Notes under the pieces: model-generated | What the model saw: the letters and a program-made list of their open reading frames with translations, nothing else | Told to the model about the DNA's origin: nothing | The model's database searches: none | From: Saxidomus purpurata | Taxonomy: Eukaryota > Mollusca > Bivalvia > Venerida > Veneridae | Length of the DNA stretch: 64,000 nucleotides | Reading direction: 5' to 3' | Assembly: GCA_022818135.1 (NCBI GenBank) | Contig: JAFMSR010000017.1 | Location: forward strand, 10,155,144-10,219,143 | Made by a program: the position numbers and the translations under genes | Shown here: positions 34,860-46,425 of the stretch, piece after piece | Layout of the letters: each line of letters begins with the position of its first letter | Numbering within the stretch: the stretch's first letter is position 1

Positions 34860-36200
34860 TGGGGTGGTGGAATTTTAAAAATGCTTCTTTTTTATGCTGC
34901 CGAAGGGTGGCATATTTTAATTGCACCGTCTTTGCATTCGCCCTTGCATATTTTCGTTTCCGGGCTGTGACTTTGTCATGAATTGAAGGATTTTCAAATA
35001 ACTTGGCACTAATGTTCAGCACTTCAAGACGATGTGTCGCTTGCAAGACCTATGTCCCAGCCTCAAAGGTCAAGGTCACACTTGGAGTTTGAAGGTAATG
35101 TAATCCTCTTTATATGCACACATTAGTGTCCGGACTGTAACTTTGTGATGCATTGAATGATTTTCAAATAACTCAGCACAAGTGTTCAGCACATCAGGAC
35201 AATGTGTCGCATGCAAGACCCATGTCCCTACCTTAAAGGTCAAGATCACACTTAGAGTTTGAAGGTAGTGGAATCCTCTTTATATGCACACATTCGTGTC
35301 CGGACTATAACTTTGTCATGCATTGAAGGATTTAAAATTACTTGGCACAAATGTTCCGCATCTCAAGACAATGTGTCGCATACAAGACCCACGTCCCTAC
35401 CTTAAAGGTCAAGGTCACACATTTTATAGGTAATAGAATCTTGAATATATGCACACATTTGTGTCCGGACTGTAACTTTATCATGCATGAAAGGATTTTA
35501 AAATAACTTTTCACAAATGTTCAGCACATCAGGACAATGTGTGGCGTGGAAGACCAATGTCACTTTCTCAAAGGTCAAGGTCACACTAAGAGTTTAAAAG
35601 TAATGGAAGCCTCTTTATATGCACACATTCGTGTCCGGACTATAACTTTGCCATGCATTGTTTGATTTTCAAATTACTTGGCACCAATGTTCAGCACATC
35701 AAGCCAATGTGTCGCATGCAAGACCGACGTCCCTATCCCAAAGGTCAAGGTCACACTTAGAGTTTAAACGGAATAGAATCCTGAATATATGCACACATTT
35801 GTGTCCAGACTGTAACTTTGTCATGCGTTGAAGGATTTTAAAATGACTTGGCACAAATGTTCCGCACATCAAGACAATGTGTCGCGTGGAACACTAATGT
35901 CCCTTCCTCAAAGGTCAAGGTCACACTTAGAGTGTATAGGTAATAGAATCCTGAATATATGCACACATTTGTTACCGGACTGTAACTTTGTCATGCATTG
36001 ATTGATTTTAAATTACTTGGCACAAATGTTCAGCACATCAAGACAATGTGCCGCGTGCAAGAACCACGACCCTACCTCAAAGGTCAAGGTCACACTTAGA
36101 GTTTAAAAGTAATGGAATACTGTATGCATGGTTACTCTGTCATGCATGGAAGGATTTTAAAATTACGTGGCACAATTGTTGAACACATGGAGAGGACACA
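34860..36200 (+). repeat. Array of ~180-bp repeats with AGGTCAAGGTCACAC
   Basis: About seven units share TATATGCACACATTCGTGTC, CGGACTGTAACTTTGTCATG, CAAATGTTCAGCACATCA, ACAATGTGTCGCATGCAAGA and CTCAAAGGTCAAGGTCACAC. Units are moderately diverged. Incidental ORFs in it were discarded. Confidence 0.85.
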
Positions 36201-36670
36201 GACTGTAAGACGCCTCTTTCGAGGGCATTCGTCACTTGTGAGGGACAGCTATTGTTCTGAAAAGTCTTGTCAGAGTTTTATCTTTGAGTGCATTTGCCTG
36301 GGCTTTATCTAGTTTACGATAAAAAAGCTTCCCATATTCTACTGCCGAAAAAGCAGCTTCTAAAAGACCATTTAACCTTGCTTCTTCCTGAATGGTAGCA
36401 GAATGGGACAAGTAGAGTTTTCTGCATTCATTAGCAATTATATCTTTTTCTCATTTGGTAAATACACTTTCATTTGTTCAGACACAACAGTCCCTAAATC
36501 CTGGATTATTGTACAAATTTGTCGTTATTTATCATTAAACCCAATTTGATCATAAGATTTCGAGTATCATGTACACTTCTGCACAAAACTGCCCGCTAAC
36601 AGATTATCAGTTTTGTGAATAACAATGGGCCATGAGCTAACCCGTTAGGCATTGAGCAAAATAAGAAAAA
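36201..36670. other. Intergenic sequence between two repeat arrays
   Basis: No gene or array is supported here. Confidence 0.4.
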
Positions 36671-37335
36671 TTATACCCCCACAAAACGAAGTTTGGGGTC
36701 GGGGGGGGGGGCGGTATATAGGAGTGAGCTTGTCGGTTTGTCGGTCGGTCTGTTGCTTTTCATGGTTTCCGGATGATAACTCATGAACGACTTTACCCTT
36801 TTGAATAATTTTTGGTACACACGTGCAACTTTATGAAATACAGGTCAAATTCAACTTTGGGGTCAGTAGGTCAAGATCAAGGTCACAGTGACTCTGAACT
36901 GTAAAACAGTTTCCGGATGATAACTCATGAAAGGCTTGACCGATTTAAATAATTTTTGGTACACACGTGCAACTTTATGAAATACAGGTCAAGTTCGACT
37001 TTTGGGTCAGTAGGTCAAAGGTCAAGGTCACAGTGACTCTGAACTGTAAAACAGTTTCCGGATGATAACTCATGAAAGGCTTGACCGATTTAAATAATTT
37101 TTGGTACACAGCTGTAACATTATCAAATACAGGTCAGGTTCGACTTTGGGGTCAGTAGGTCAAAGGTCAAGGTCACAGTGACTCTGAACTGTAATGTAAA
37201 ACAGTTTCCGGATGATAACTCATGAAAGGCTTGACCGATTTAAATAATTTTCTGTACACAGCTGTAACATCATGAAATATAGGTCAAGTTCGACTTTGGG
37301 GTCAGTAGGTCAAAGGTCAAGGTCTCATTTACACA
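36671..37335 (+). repeat. Array of ~155-bp repeats with GTTTCCGGATGATAACTCAT
   Basis: Four units share GTTTCCGGATGATAACTCAT, GGCTTGACCGATTTAAATAA, TTTTTGGTACACACGTGCAA and GGTCAGTAGGTCAAAGGTCA. They are related in opposite orientation to the array at 30003-31132 (CATCCGGAAAC and TGACCTTTGACCTACTGACC). A G-run precedes the array at about 36700. Confidence 0.85.
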
Positions 37336-38850
37336 AGTTATTGTATAATAACTCAACTCTATGTCATTGTGTGCAATATGCATATCGGATATCATTACTG
37401 CTTAAACCGTGCCTTTAGTGATTTAACGAACTGCCGTTTCCAGCTTGTCCTATTTTTAGTTAACTTCCTTTATTATTTTCAGGGCCATAGCTCCTTAAGT
37501 ACTGAACTGAATTGATTCAATTTGCATACTGGCATAGAGGACATTAAGACGCAGTGCAATGTCCAAGAACCGTAACTCAAACTTACCCTGGTTTTCAGTT
37601 ATCTCCTTGTATTGATTTGCATAAAACGTTTGTGCAAAGCATACGATTTCAGATTTGTTTAGTAGATGTGCGACATTAACAAAGTGCAGGTGAATAACCC
37701 TCAACACGTTACAATTACTAATATATTACAAAGATTTATATCCAGGGAAAAAACTTCCTCTCCAAGACCATAAGGCCTAGATCGTAGATATTTTGTATGT
37801 AAAATTATGGTTAAAATTGACGACGCCATGTGGGTTGCTTGTCTGTAATATAGAGGTATTGGAAAAACCTTAAAGATATTATTGTTGTGACTTTGGTTCG
37901 AAGGACAATAATTTCAATGTTCGTGATATTGGGCCATTTTGACCCTCTTGTTTAAAAATAGTATTCATGGTAATAAGTATTCATTCGCTCAACAAACTAC
38001 CTACGCTACATGAAATCTAAACAATAGAAATGTCTAAGTTCGAACTCTGCAAGACCTTAATGGATAAACCAAAAAGTTGTATCTTACTCATCTACAATTT
38101 ATTATGTTGATTCATTCATCGCAATTCATTTAAAACTGAAGGTGCAATTTACTCTTAAAAAACTACATGAAATCTATAAAATATCAAAATTCCAAGAGGC
38201 ATGACTCTGCAACACCTGAATGGATACGCACAAAAAAGCGCATTGAACATCAACTGTTCATGTTGTTTCGTGTGCCAATATTCCTTCCAATCCTCAATGC
38301 TCCTCAAACATGAAATTCATGAAATAGAATAGATTAAGTTCAAAGGGGCATACCTCTGCAGCACCTTGATGGATACACATATAAATTGTGTATTGCACAT
38401 CTAGTTCTCATGATGGTGATTATGTGTACCAATATTCATTGCAATTCATGCATTCCACAAACCACCTATGTTATAAAAGTGAACCTCCCGACCTCCCAAC
38501 CACCCGACCGACAGACAGGGTGATTCCAGTATACTCCCGAACGGTATAAATATCGACATTGGGGCACGTTGCATTTATTTTGTGTACGTACAGCAATATT
38601 AAATTAAATATTAAAATTGGTGAATCTTTAAAAGAAGTGCAGCAAACCTATACCGAATCATGACCTTGACATGTATTTGCTGCATTGATTCGTGTATACA
38701 CTGATAATAACACTCGTTTAAGCCTATCCTGAGGTGACTTGAAAAATACAATGGCAACGTGTGTCACAAACTCTGTGTTGGAGAAATGATACCGAATATG
38801 TCAACCCAGGTTGGACATTGTCAAACACTCAAGACCAAGCCTAGATTATA
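37336..38850 (+). repeat. Diverged repeat-derived intergenic sequence
   Basis: Loosely repeated text such as CATGAAATCTA, AAGTTCAAAGGGGCATACCT, CTGCAACACCTGAATGGATA and CAATATTCATTGCAATTCAT recurs between about 37980 and 38480. It ends near ACCGACAGACAGGGTGATTC. These are typical bivalve microsatellite-linked repeats. No gene is visible. Confidence 0.5.
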
Positions 38851-39277
38851 TTAAAGTGGAATTATGCGCATTTTATTCAAGTAAAAATCCAGCTGAAATA
38901 GGTGTGTGTACAAAAGGGTAGAGGAAATAATAGCTTTTTACACAATACACCAGTCTTCTCGATGCCAGTATGAAAAAAAAACTTTCCAAATATTGATTTT
39001 CTTATTTTGATTGGGAGAGTCTTTTTAGGAAAAAACTTCATGCAGGAGTTGCTTCCCTTCCACTGCCGAAATCTCTACCTACAACAACAACAACACAAGG
39101 GAGATCACTGCGAAGAAAGGAACTATTAAGTCTTCAGTGCGATTGTTTTTATTTCTAAAGCACCAGCTTCAAAAACTAATGCGGCAATTTAACACTTTTA
39201 AATGCACAGCAACCAAAAATTGCTTTAAAATTTATAAATACACTATGTGCAGTAAGATGCGCATAATGTCATTTTAA
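38851..39277. mobile_element. TTAA-flanked MITE, copy 4 of 6
   Basis: The most diverged copy. It starts TTAAAGTGGAATTATGCGCA and ends GCGCATAATGTCATTTTAA. The interior contains an altered stretch around 39090-39150. It lies about 300 bases upstream of the promoter region of gene copy 2. Confidence 0.82.
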
Positions 39278-39533
39278 GGAAATCTGTCAGTGGCATAACC
39301 TATTTGCCCCTGAACATTTATCTTCTTTATATGTAGTCTAACACGCGAATATCAACGTTGCTACTTTGTAATTTACATGGACGATAAGAGAGAGAGATGC
39401 TATTGGTAGATAGTGATTAAATAAATAACACGGAAGCTTTTATGAATAAGAAACACGAGTGTTTTAGAATTCCCCCTTCCCCGTACTTGTTAAATTTATA
39501 TCTTTTTAACTGCTTGGATCAATAACTGGAACA

Positions 39534-39541
39534 TATAAAAG
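39534..39541 (+). promoter_or_regulatory. Candidate TATA box of gene copy 2
   Basis: TATAAAAG lies 36 bases upstream of the proposed start codon. If used, transcription would begin near 39565 and leave a very short leader. An upstream noncoding exon is an equal possibility. Confidence 0.3.
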
Positions 39542-39576
39542 CATTGGTATCTCAATTTTTAAAAACAAAAATAGAA

Positions 39577-39625
39577 ATGTGGCTCTTGAAGGCATTCGTT
39601 CTAGTTATATTAGTGGCGGTAACTT
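39577..39625 (+). CDS. Gene copy 2: first coding exon, signal peptide
   Basis: ATG in the context AGAAATGT starts M-W-L-L-K-A-F-V-L-V-I-L-V-A-V-T, a compact hydrophobic signal peptide with one early lysine. The exon ends in phase 1 at gtaagt and joins to the TSP1 exon to give a plausible cleavage site before A-S-C. This supports entry of the product into the secretory pathway. Confidence 0.75.
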
Positions 39626-40560
39626 GTAAGTGCAATTCATTTTTATCTTTCTTTCGCATTTGATTTTTCAAAAATATTAAGATGCTTGCTTGAGTAAGTA
39701 ATAAAAACAAATTGGTATTTGAAAAAAAAGTTCAAAATGAAGAAAATCGTATAATAAAGTGTCTATTAGCTAGATTATCTGTTACTGGCACGTTTCGTGC
39801 ATCTCGCGTTTTATAGTTTTGTTTTCGTTATAAATACCAAAAAGCCTAGGCTCAAAATCTACAAAATCAAGTATGATTGTGAGGTACCTTAACAGTTTCT
39901 AGCGGATTGTTTAGTTTAAACATAATCTATTTCGAGTGACAATATTAAACACATATTAAGCACACAATAATGTAACAAATATTTCAAATACAACTAAAGA
40001 AAAAAAAGATGAAAAAATGTTTCAACTAATGAAAAGAATAATGTTGATTTTTTTTAATTTGATAATTTATAAATCTTCTGTATCATTTTGATAAACGCTG
40101 TACTATTTAAATTATGTCAGATATTATAAAATAAATTTTATATAATGTAATACATTATTATGCAATGAAAATAAATGTAATAATGTTATGGTGAACTTAG
40201 TTTCTCCTATGAAAGGTAAAGAATACTCCTAAACGTACTCTGCTTTCTATTTAAAAAACAAAATATTGTTAAATACATATTCTGACACCTAATCGGCTAC
40301 CCGTTCGCATGATTTAATTAATGTATGCTACTGGAAACTTTTTTAAAATCCAAATATGACACTATTTCCGGAATGATGAATCATGGTATTTTGGAAGAAT
40401 TATTTTACATGTTTGCACAGTTACATGTATGCACAGTTATTTTTCAATTCTACTTTCCGTAGTTAGCTAAAAACTAAAATACACATGGATTTAACAATGT
40501 ACTCATGTGTTTAATATTTGTGATTCATGAAATATTTAGTTCTGTATACCCCTGTTGTAG

Positions 40561-40773
40561 CAGCTAGTTGTACTTGGATATGGACTGGGCAATCATGGAC
40601 ACCATGTAGCTATACCTGTGGTGGTGGGTTGCAACGGCGCCGTGCCCGTACTTACTGCTGGAAAATTGAGTATAACCAGAACAGAACATGCAACACATTC
40701 TGTTTTAACGATGGGGAGTTCGTAGGTGGACGCTGTCGCTGCAATGCATGGAGGTCAGGAAGATGTTGTGAAG
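40561..40773 (+). CDS. Gene copy 2: thrombospondin type 1 repeat exon
   Basis: After gttgtag the frame reads S-A-S-C-T-W-I-W-T-G-Q-S-W-T-P-C-S-Y-T-C, then G-G-G-L-Q-R-R-R-A-R. Spaced tryptophans, the C-S-x-T-C-G-G-G core and the R-x-R layer are the hallmarks of a TSP1 repeat. Its tail, with C-N-T-F-C, G-G-R-C-R-C and C-C-E, is EGF-like. The exon is phase 1-1. The start at 40527 in a longer ORF is intronic. Confidence 0.82.
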
Positions 40774-41139
40774 GTAAAGTATAATATTGTAGTTTGAATT
40801 TGAACGAACGATAGGTTTGATTTATTAGATTTTCAACAACGTCAGTAGAGGACCACTGCACCATGCTACACACCGAATATCTAAACTAATTACTTTGCAG
40901 TTTCTAACAAGAAGATTCTCACAGTATTTATTATATATTTCGGAGCCAATTTTGACACCATAAGTACGTTTTGAATCTTAGAGGACTACAACACAATGCT
41001 ACACACCAAAGTATAAGCTCTAGCTTTTTCGGTTTCCTAATAATAAAACTGGTAACATACATATTTAGATACAGTCAAGACGATATGAATTGAGGAAAAA
41101 AGCTATTATCTGTATAGAAACATTACTATTTCTTTGTAG

Positions 41140-41265
41140 GTTGTCATCACATTGATATTTCACACTGCAAACCAGGCAAATCGGTATGTGGAGGAAGTCC
41201 AGATAACATAAGATGTACAGAATGTGAAATACCTTACACGCCTGCCGGTTGGGGGAAAGGTTGTC
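41140..41265 (+). CDS. Gene copy 2: cysteine-rich module exon
   Basis: Bounded by tttgtag and gtaagt, phase 1-1, it encodes 42 residues: G-C-H-H-I-D-I-S-H-C-K-P-G, then V-C-G-G-S-P-D-N-I-R-C-T-E-C and G-W-G-K-G-C. Six cysteines in 42 residues suggest a small disulfide-bonded module, not a canonical EGF. It sits between the TSP1 repeat and the EGF row. Confidence 0.7.
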
Positions 41266-41563
41266 GTAAGTATAATTGCATTGCATGTAGGCTTAACACA
41301 GGATATAAATTTGCAGCTTTTCGATATTTTTTGTCGTCACTTCGTCGGATACATAATATCGACACAAGGATTTTAAGTCCACCGACAGGAAACGTTATAT
41401 TAATAATGTATTTCGTGTATTTTCCCATACAATTTCGGTGTTTTCACCTTAACGATAATACGTGACAAATCTACCAATTGTCGCTCTATTTTGTCATTCC
41501 CCTGTTCTACAGATATTGAGTTGATATGTTTTAAATATATAAATTAAACTTCTATATACTCAG

Positions 41564-41686
41564 GTCGGCTTTCATGCACTGAAAGAAATGGAGGATGTGG
41601 CCACATCTGTTTAACAGAAAGAGGAGTTACCAAATGTACATGTCGGTCTGGCTTTACACTTTTACACGACAGCTACTCGTGTAGAG
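41564..41686 (+). CDS. Gene copy 2: EGF-like exon 1
   Basis: After actcag the frame reads L-S-C-T-E-R-N-G-G-C-G-H-I-C and continues to K-C-T-C-R-S-G-F and Y-S-C-R before gtacag. Six cysteines match an EGF module without the D-x-D-E calcium motif. Phase 1-1. Confidence 0.78.
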
Positions 41687-42308
41687 GTACAGAAGTGCAG
41701 ATTTAGCATTTGTTTATTGTATTAGGCTGACTTTTGCTTTCTTTAAAACCTGACCATATGCATACTACGAAATTAAAATTACATTTAAGATCTGATGTCT
41801 TTATATAAGTATTGTGAATTTCTCCACTCTTGTTTGTTTTATCATAAACTGAGTATAAATATCTTCTGCTGTGGAGATACTTAATTATATCGGTATTTCC
41901 TTATTACATTTTGATGATATTCGATTTCGTTATAAAAGACAATGACGGAAGGGATGGCTATATTTTTGCTAATATATCATGCCTAGCCATATGTTTCAGC
42001 TTAGTAACAATTTTTAAACAAAGTCATTCTTCGGATCATTATTTGATGACTGTTTAAGGAGAAGGTGTGATGAAATTTTTGAAGATGTTAGATGAAAACT
42101 AGATGTTCGTTTTTCTGCTGACATTTATATCATTTTTAATTTCGACTAAAGTATAGTATAAAAAAGAAGACTTGCATCTTATTGTAATTAAAAGCTAAAC
42201 TTTCTAATTTAGAGGATAGACCACTTTTACAAATAATCGACGAACTCCAACAGAAAGTTGAATAGATATGAATACATTGATTGCAAAGCAAACATTTCAT
42301 TGTTTTAG

Positions 42309-42424
42309 ATATTGATGAATGTGGTATTGGAACTTCTAACAACTGTGATCATACGTGTACCAACACAGCTGGGTCATTTAAATGCTCTTGTAGAAGCGGA
42401 TATATCTCACTCATGTTTATTTGA
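42309..42424 (+). pseudogene. Gene copy 2: broken calcium-binding EGF exon
   Basis: A normal acceptor (gttttag) and D-I-D-E-C-G-I-G start are followed by five cysteines and C-S-C-R-S-G-Y. The text then runs into I-S-L-M-F-I and a TGA at 42422-42424. The sixth cysteine and the usual donor are missing. Because all neighbouring EGF exons are phase 1-1, skipping this exon would keep the frame. An unrecognised insertion or deletion after G-Y probably destroyed the 3' half. Confidence 0.7.
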
Positions 42425-42727
42425 TATGTTATTTAACAGTAGGCACCATGTATAATGAGGAGTAATGGGCAAATATGTAGCCGGTGTGTCAGGAAAAGCT
42501 CCATAGTATTACCTTTTCTTTTCTACCACAATGTATGCCATTCACATTTTTAATGAATGAGACATAATGTAAAGCAGAAAAAGGGATTTTTTAACCCTGC
42601 GTATTCAATATTTAACCATTTCATTTCCTTTTCTGTCGTGATAAATATTTAAAAGAAAAGTCGATATGGTAAAGGGAATTACTAGATATATTATGCAATG
42701 CGATGTATGTTTTTGTTTCATTGAAAG

Positions 42728-42850
42728 ATATTGACGAGTGCCTGACTGGAGTGGCAAAGTGCGATCAGAAATGTATAAATACTAATGGATCCTTTCATTG
42801 TTATTGTAATGAAGGCTATACGTTGTCTGTAGATGGCAGATCTTGCATTG
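42728..42850 (+). CDS. Gene copy 2: calcium-binding EGF exon
   Basis: D-I-D-E-C-L-T-G-V-A-K-C opens a complete six-cysteine module ending R-S-C-I-G, with N-T-N-G-S-F-H-C in the middle (the hydroxylation-type motif). It is flanked by gaaag and gtaatt, phase 1-1, 123 bases. Confidence 0.85.
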
Positions 42851-43147
42851 GTAATTATTCATATTCATATTGTATTTACTATATATTTCCATCTGAGGAT
42901 AATTTTGAAAACCATTTCCTCCTCTTTAATTACGTTTGAGTCAACTGGGAATTAAAATCTAGGACAACAACCATTGGCGGTATAAACTTCATTGTTTTCA
43001 TAGTTAAAGTAGTGATTGTTAATGCCACCACGATGCTGTCATGTTAATACTACTTCACTATTTCAAGTTCTGTTGTAAAAAGGAAATTATTATAGCGACA
43101 TGTTGCGAGAATTTTCCAGAAATTATTATGTTTCTTTCTTTGTTTAG

Positions 43148-43270
43148 ATATAAATGAATGTAAAAAGAATAATGGAGGTTGTAAACAGACCTGTTTCAAT
43201 GAGCAAGGTTCTTTTCATTGCGGATGCAATAGTGGATACCGACTGAATTCAGATCGTGTACCTTGCGTTG
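43148..43270 (+). CDS. Gene copy 2: calcium-binding EGF exon
   Basis: [12 protein letters not shown], then [10 protein letters not shown] and V-P-C-V-G, six cysteines, 123 bases, phase 1-1, between tttag and gtatgt. Confidence 0.85.
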
Positions 43271-43487
43271 GTATGTATTGTCTTTAGTATATAAATTTCC
43301 ATTTCCATACATGTTTACATTTCTATCATTAGTGTAACCTTTATTGGTGAAATTTATTTTTCTGTCAAGGTTTACTAATGAATCTAACAAACGAGTAAGT
43401 TATTACTATATATAGTTTATATCACCATCACAGATGTACTTCGAAAACATGATTACCAAGTACATTTTGTATTTCATTTATTCCTAG

Positions 43488-43610
43488 ATATTGATGAATG
43501 TTCCGAGTCCATATCGAAATGTTCACAGGTATGTACCAATGGACCAGGCAATTACACATGCAGCTGTAAACAGGGATACAATCTCCAAAACGATGGTTTT
43601 TCTTGCAAAG
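43488..43610 (+). CDS. Gene copy 2: calcium-binding EGF exon
   Basis: [12 protein letters not shown], then [10 protein letters not shown] and F-S-C-K-G, six cysteines, 123 bases, phase 1-1, between cctag and gtaaat. Confidence 0.85.
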
Positions 43611-44178
43611 GTAAATCGTACGACTTGTTCATGTGTTTTCTGGAAATATAGCAAGAGCGAACCTTAAACTGCAATGGGCTCGAAAAGTGTAGTTATTGCT
43701 TTTTTTCATTACAAACAAGAGCACCAAATTTCGAGTTCAGTTAAGCGGCACAAGGTGTGGCAGTCAGGAAGACTCATGATGTCAATGTCAAACATTCGGT
43801 TGATTTGTGTCTGTCATCTGCGTTGTAAAGCACTTCAAAACCTATTCAAAAAGACTCGAAGGTTTGGTTATTCGGTAGCATACACCTTTTCTATATACTA
43901 CACAAAATTGTATATGAATGTATACTTGCTGTGTAAATTGAAGGCAGGTCAGCATTTCTTGTTTGTTTCTGCTGGTGTCTTCTGTTGAGCATTGATTATC
44001 TATATAAACTTGCATAGTGGTTTTGAAACATAATTAATTTCTTTCTTACTTATAAGGATCAAAATAAAAATGTTAACAAACTCTTAATCTTTAAAGCTGA
44101 TACAGGTCACAGCTGTGTGATAAAAACTGTGAGAAACTGAATGAAATATAAGAGTTTATTTGTTTTTTATCAAAACAG

Positions 44179-44292
44179 ATATTGACGATTGTAATGGAGT
44201 GATATGTTACAACGGTGGCACGTGTCTCGATAATGTAGGGTCTTTCACATGTTCTTGCATAAAGGGTTTCACAGGGAAGTACTGTGAAACTG
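44179..44292 (+). CDS. Gene copy 2: EGF exon, counterpart of window position 1-40
   Basis: D-I-D-D-C-N-G-V-I-C-Y-N-G-G-T-C, then G-S-F-T-C-S-C and G-F-T-G-K-Y-C-E: a classic Notch-type EGF. Between acag and gtgagt, phase 1-1. The final 40 bases match the partial exon at the left edge of the window. Confidence 0.87.
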
Positions 44293-45195
44293 GTGAGTGT
44301 CATTTATTTTTCATTGGCAACAATAACTGTGTTGTCCAATTCGTAGTTAAAGCTGTTTGGTTTACCTACACATAAGTCAATTGTCAATTTAGAGAAAACG
44401 CAGGCTTACTTGTCAATATAAAATATTAATGATTTTACGGCAAAAACAAATGAGTGTTTCGTCCGTTGTCCCGAAACACTCAAAATGTCGATTGATCCAT
44501 TAAACAATATCTTTCTGTCTGTATCTTCCATTTAATTTGCTCGAGTCATCCTTTACAGTTGCAGCAATTTTGTCCTACTGATCTAAGAACTGAACGTCGT
44601 TTTCTTCTCAATGTTAACGAACTCCAACCCACCAAGTATTGATGCCACTCACATCGCCTATGCTGAAGGCTGTTATCATGTACTTGAGAACGTTTTTGCT
44701 ATAACGCAACTGGAAGTTTGGCCGAGAGCTCAATTTTCCCTGAATACAATTTGATAATATATGTTGTCTTTCGCTTTCTGATGACATAACACTGTTACCT
44801 TCTGGTAGTTTTTGTCATTCTAGCCCAAGCTATTTTATAAAGGTTTCATGATCAATCTAGGGTGTTCCTTTTGAAAAAGCCACGTCTTCATTGAATCTTC
44901 CTTTTAAAAGATTTCTTCGGTTGTGTTTAGGGCTCCTTTCTTGGCGTTTTGTATCAACATCATTTAAACTACTTCTGCTAAAACAAAGTCGATTTCTTTA
45001 GTATAAAGACCAGTTTAAACATATTTTCTCCAAGCTATAGAACGGAAAATATATCTGTATCTTTCAGATAATCGTCGTTGTTCTTCAACTTTTCATTTAC
45101 AATGTAGAGCATTCAAACGTAACTGCGAAAACGCGGCGTGGCTAAATTAATTGCTAGAGAAAAATATATATGATGTAATAACACCTTTTCTGCAG

Positions 45196-45321
45196 ATGTT
45201 GACGAATGTTTGGGTTTTCTACACGGCGGTTGTGAGGACAGCTGCATAAACACTGTCGGATCATTTCGTTGCGAGTGTACGGGTAACAAGACTTTAAACG
45301 CTGATAGTTTCTCTTGCACTG
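45196..45321 (+). CDS. Gene copy 2: last EGF exon before the unknown domain
   Basis: D-V-D-E-C-L-G-F-L-H-G-G-C-E-D-S-C, the same length and nearly the same sequence as 1827-1952; the visible changes are T to A and G to S near L-N-A-D-S-F-S-C. Between ctgcag and gtatgt, phase 1-1. Confidence 0.88.
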
Positions 45322-45545
45322 GTATGTCAGTTTGTCGGTTTCTAATTTTCTCGATTTTCATAATTGAAAAATCGAAATATAATATAAACAGGTACATGTA
45401 TACATAAGCCGACTGATACTTTGTATTAAACAGTACCATGAGAAATTTTCATTTTAATGCGTATTTAGTATAACAGTGGACCGTAAACTTATGACATAAC
45501 CATGTTTATTGGAAAAAAAATTGTAAAAAGAACCATTTTCTTCAG

Positions 45546-46425
45546 ATGGTGAAATGTCTGACAGCGTATTTTATCGACATGGCCTGGCGAGAAGTTTGTT
45601 GCCACGTGGATGTTCAACAATTTTGCTGACTCGGTGCACAGAAGGGAATACGGTTGATGTATTCATGTCCTCGACATCTCCATGGTATCAGTTACATGCT
45701 AATTCTAGTGTCATCTATACATTTGGGATCGTATTTGTTGAGGTTAACAAGTTGTCACTCCCTGTCTCTATTACAGGCTTAGAAATCGTGAAGCAAAATG
45801 ATGATTTTGCTATTGTAACAGGCAGCTTAGCATTTAAGGAAAATGAAGGTGTTACATACGGGAAAGAAAGAACATTAAACTGTATAAAATTCACAACTAC
45901 ACCGAGGGATATTCATGACTTTTTAACGTCGTCGTCATTTATGAAGTCATTTTATGACAATCTGAATAAAATTCTACCAGACTGGCTGAGCTTTTCTCAA
46001 AAGGGTACGGAGATTTTGGGCGTTAATGATGTACACGCAGACCTCCTTAGTGGAAAAGGTATACAAACTGGTGAATGCAGAGGAGCTCCTCTTTATGATA
46101 ATCGCTTGTATACTGTACTTAAATTTGGCAGCCGTTTTTCAATGAGTTTGTACGGGGATGAAGTGAATTTAAGTGGTTTAACAAATGAGCGATTTTGTTT
46201 CATAATCGATACTTGTCAAGATTACGGCGGCTCTATATTTTTGATCATTCCGGAAGAATCTCGAGACGTACTTTATAAATTTAAACTGTTAAGAAACTTG
46301 AAAAATAAATACGGGATTGGATTTAAACCTGTTGGTCTAGGGTTGTCTTTATTCAAACATATAAATGCTCAGTTTTCGGCAACGTCACTTCGACTTTGGA
46401 ACGGGGATGAATTCTTTACTTATCG
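45546..46425 (+). CDS. Gene copy 2: 293-residue domain of unknown type
   Basis: Exactly 880 bases like its counterpart at 2178-3057, open throughout, with about 27 residue changes in 291. Most changes are conservative and they cluster in the second half (for example V-L-N-K-L-Q-L-F against V-L-Y-K-F-K-L-L). All cysteines visible in copy 1 are kept. Conservation after duplication argues that this exon is, or was recently, under selection. Confidence 0.85.

Noticed and set aside
43674..43988. 104-codon ORF in a copy 2 intron
   Set aside because: It lies between two EGF exons whose phases join directly and has no domain or splice support.
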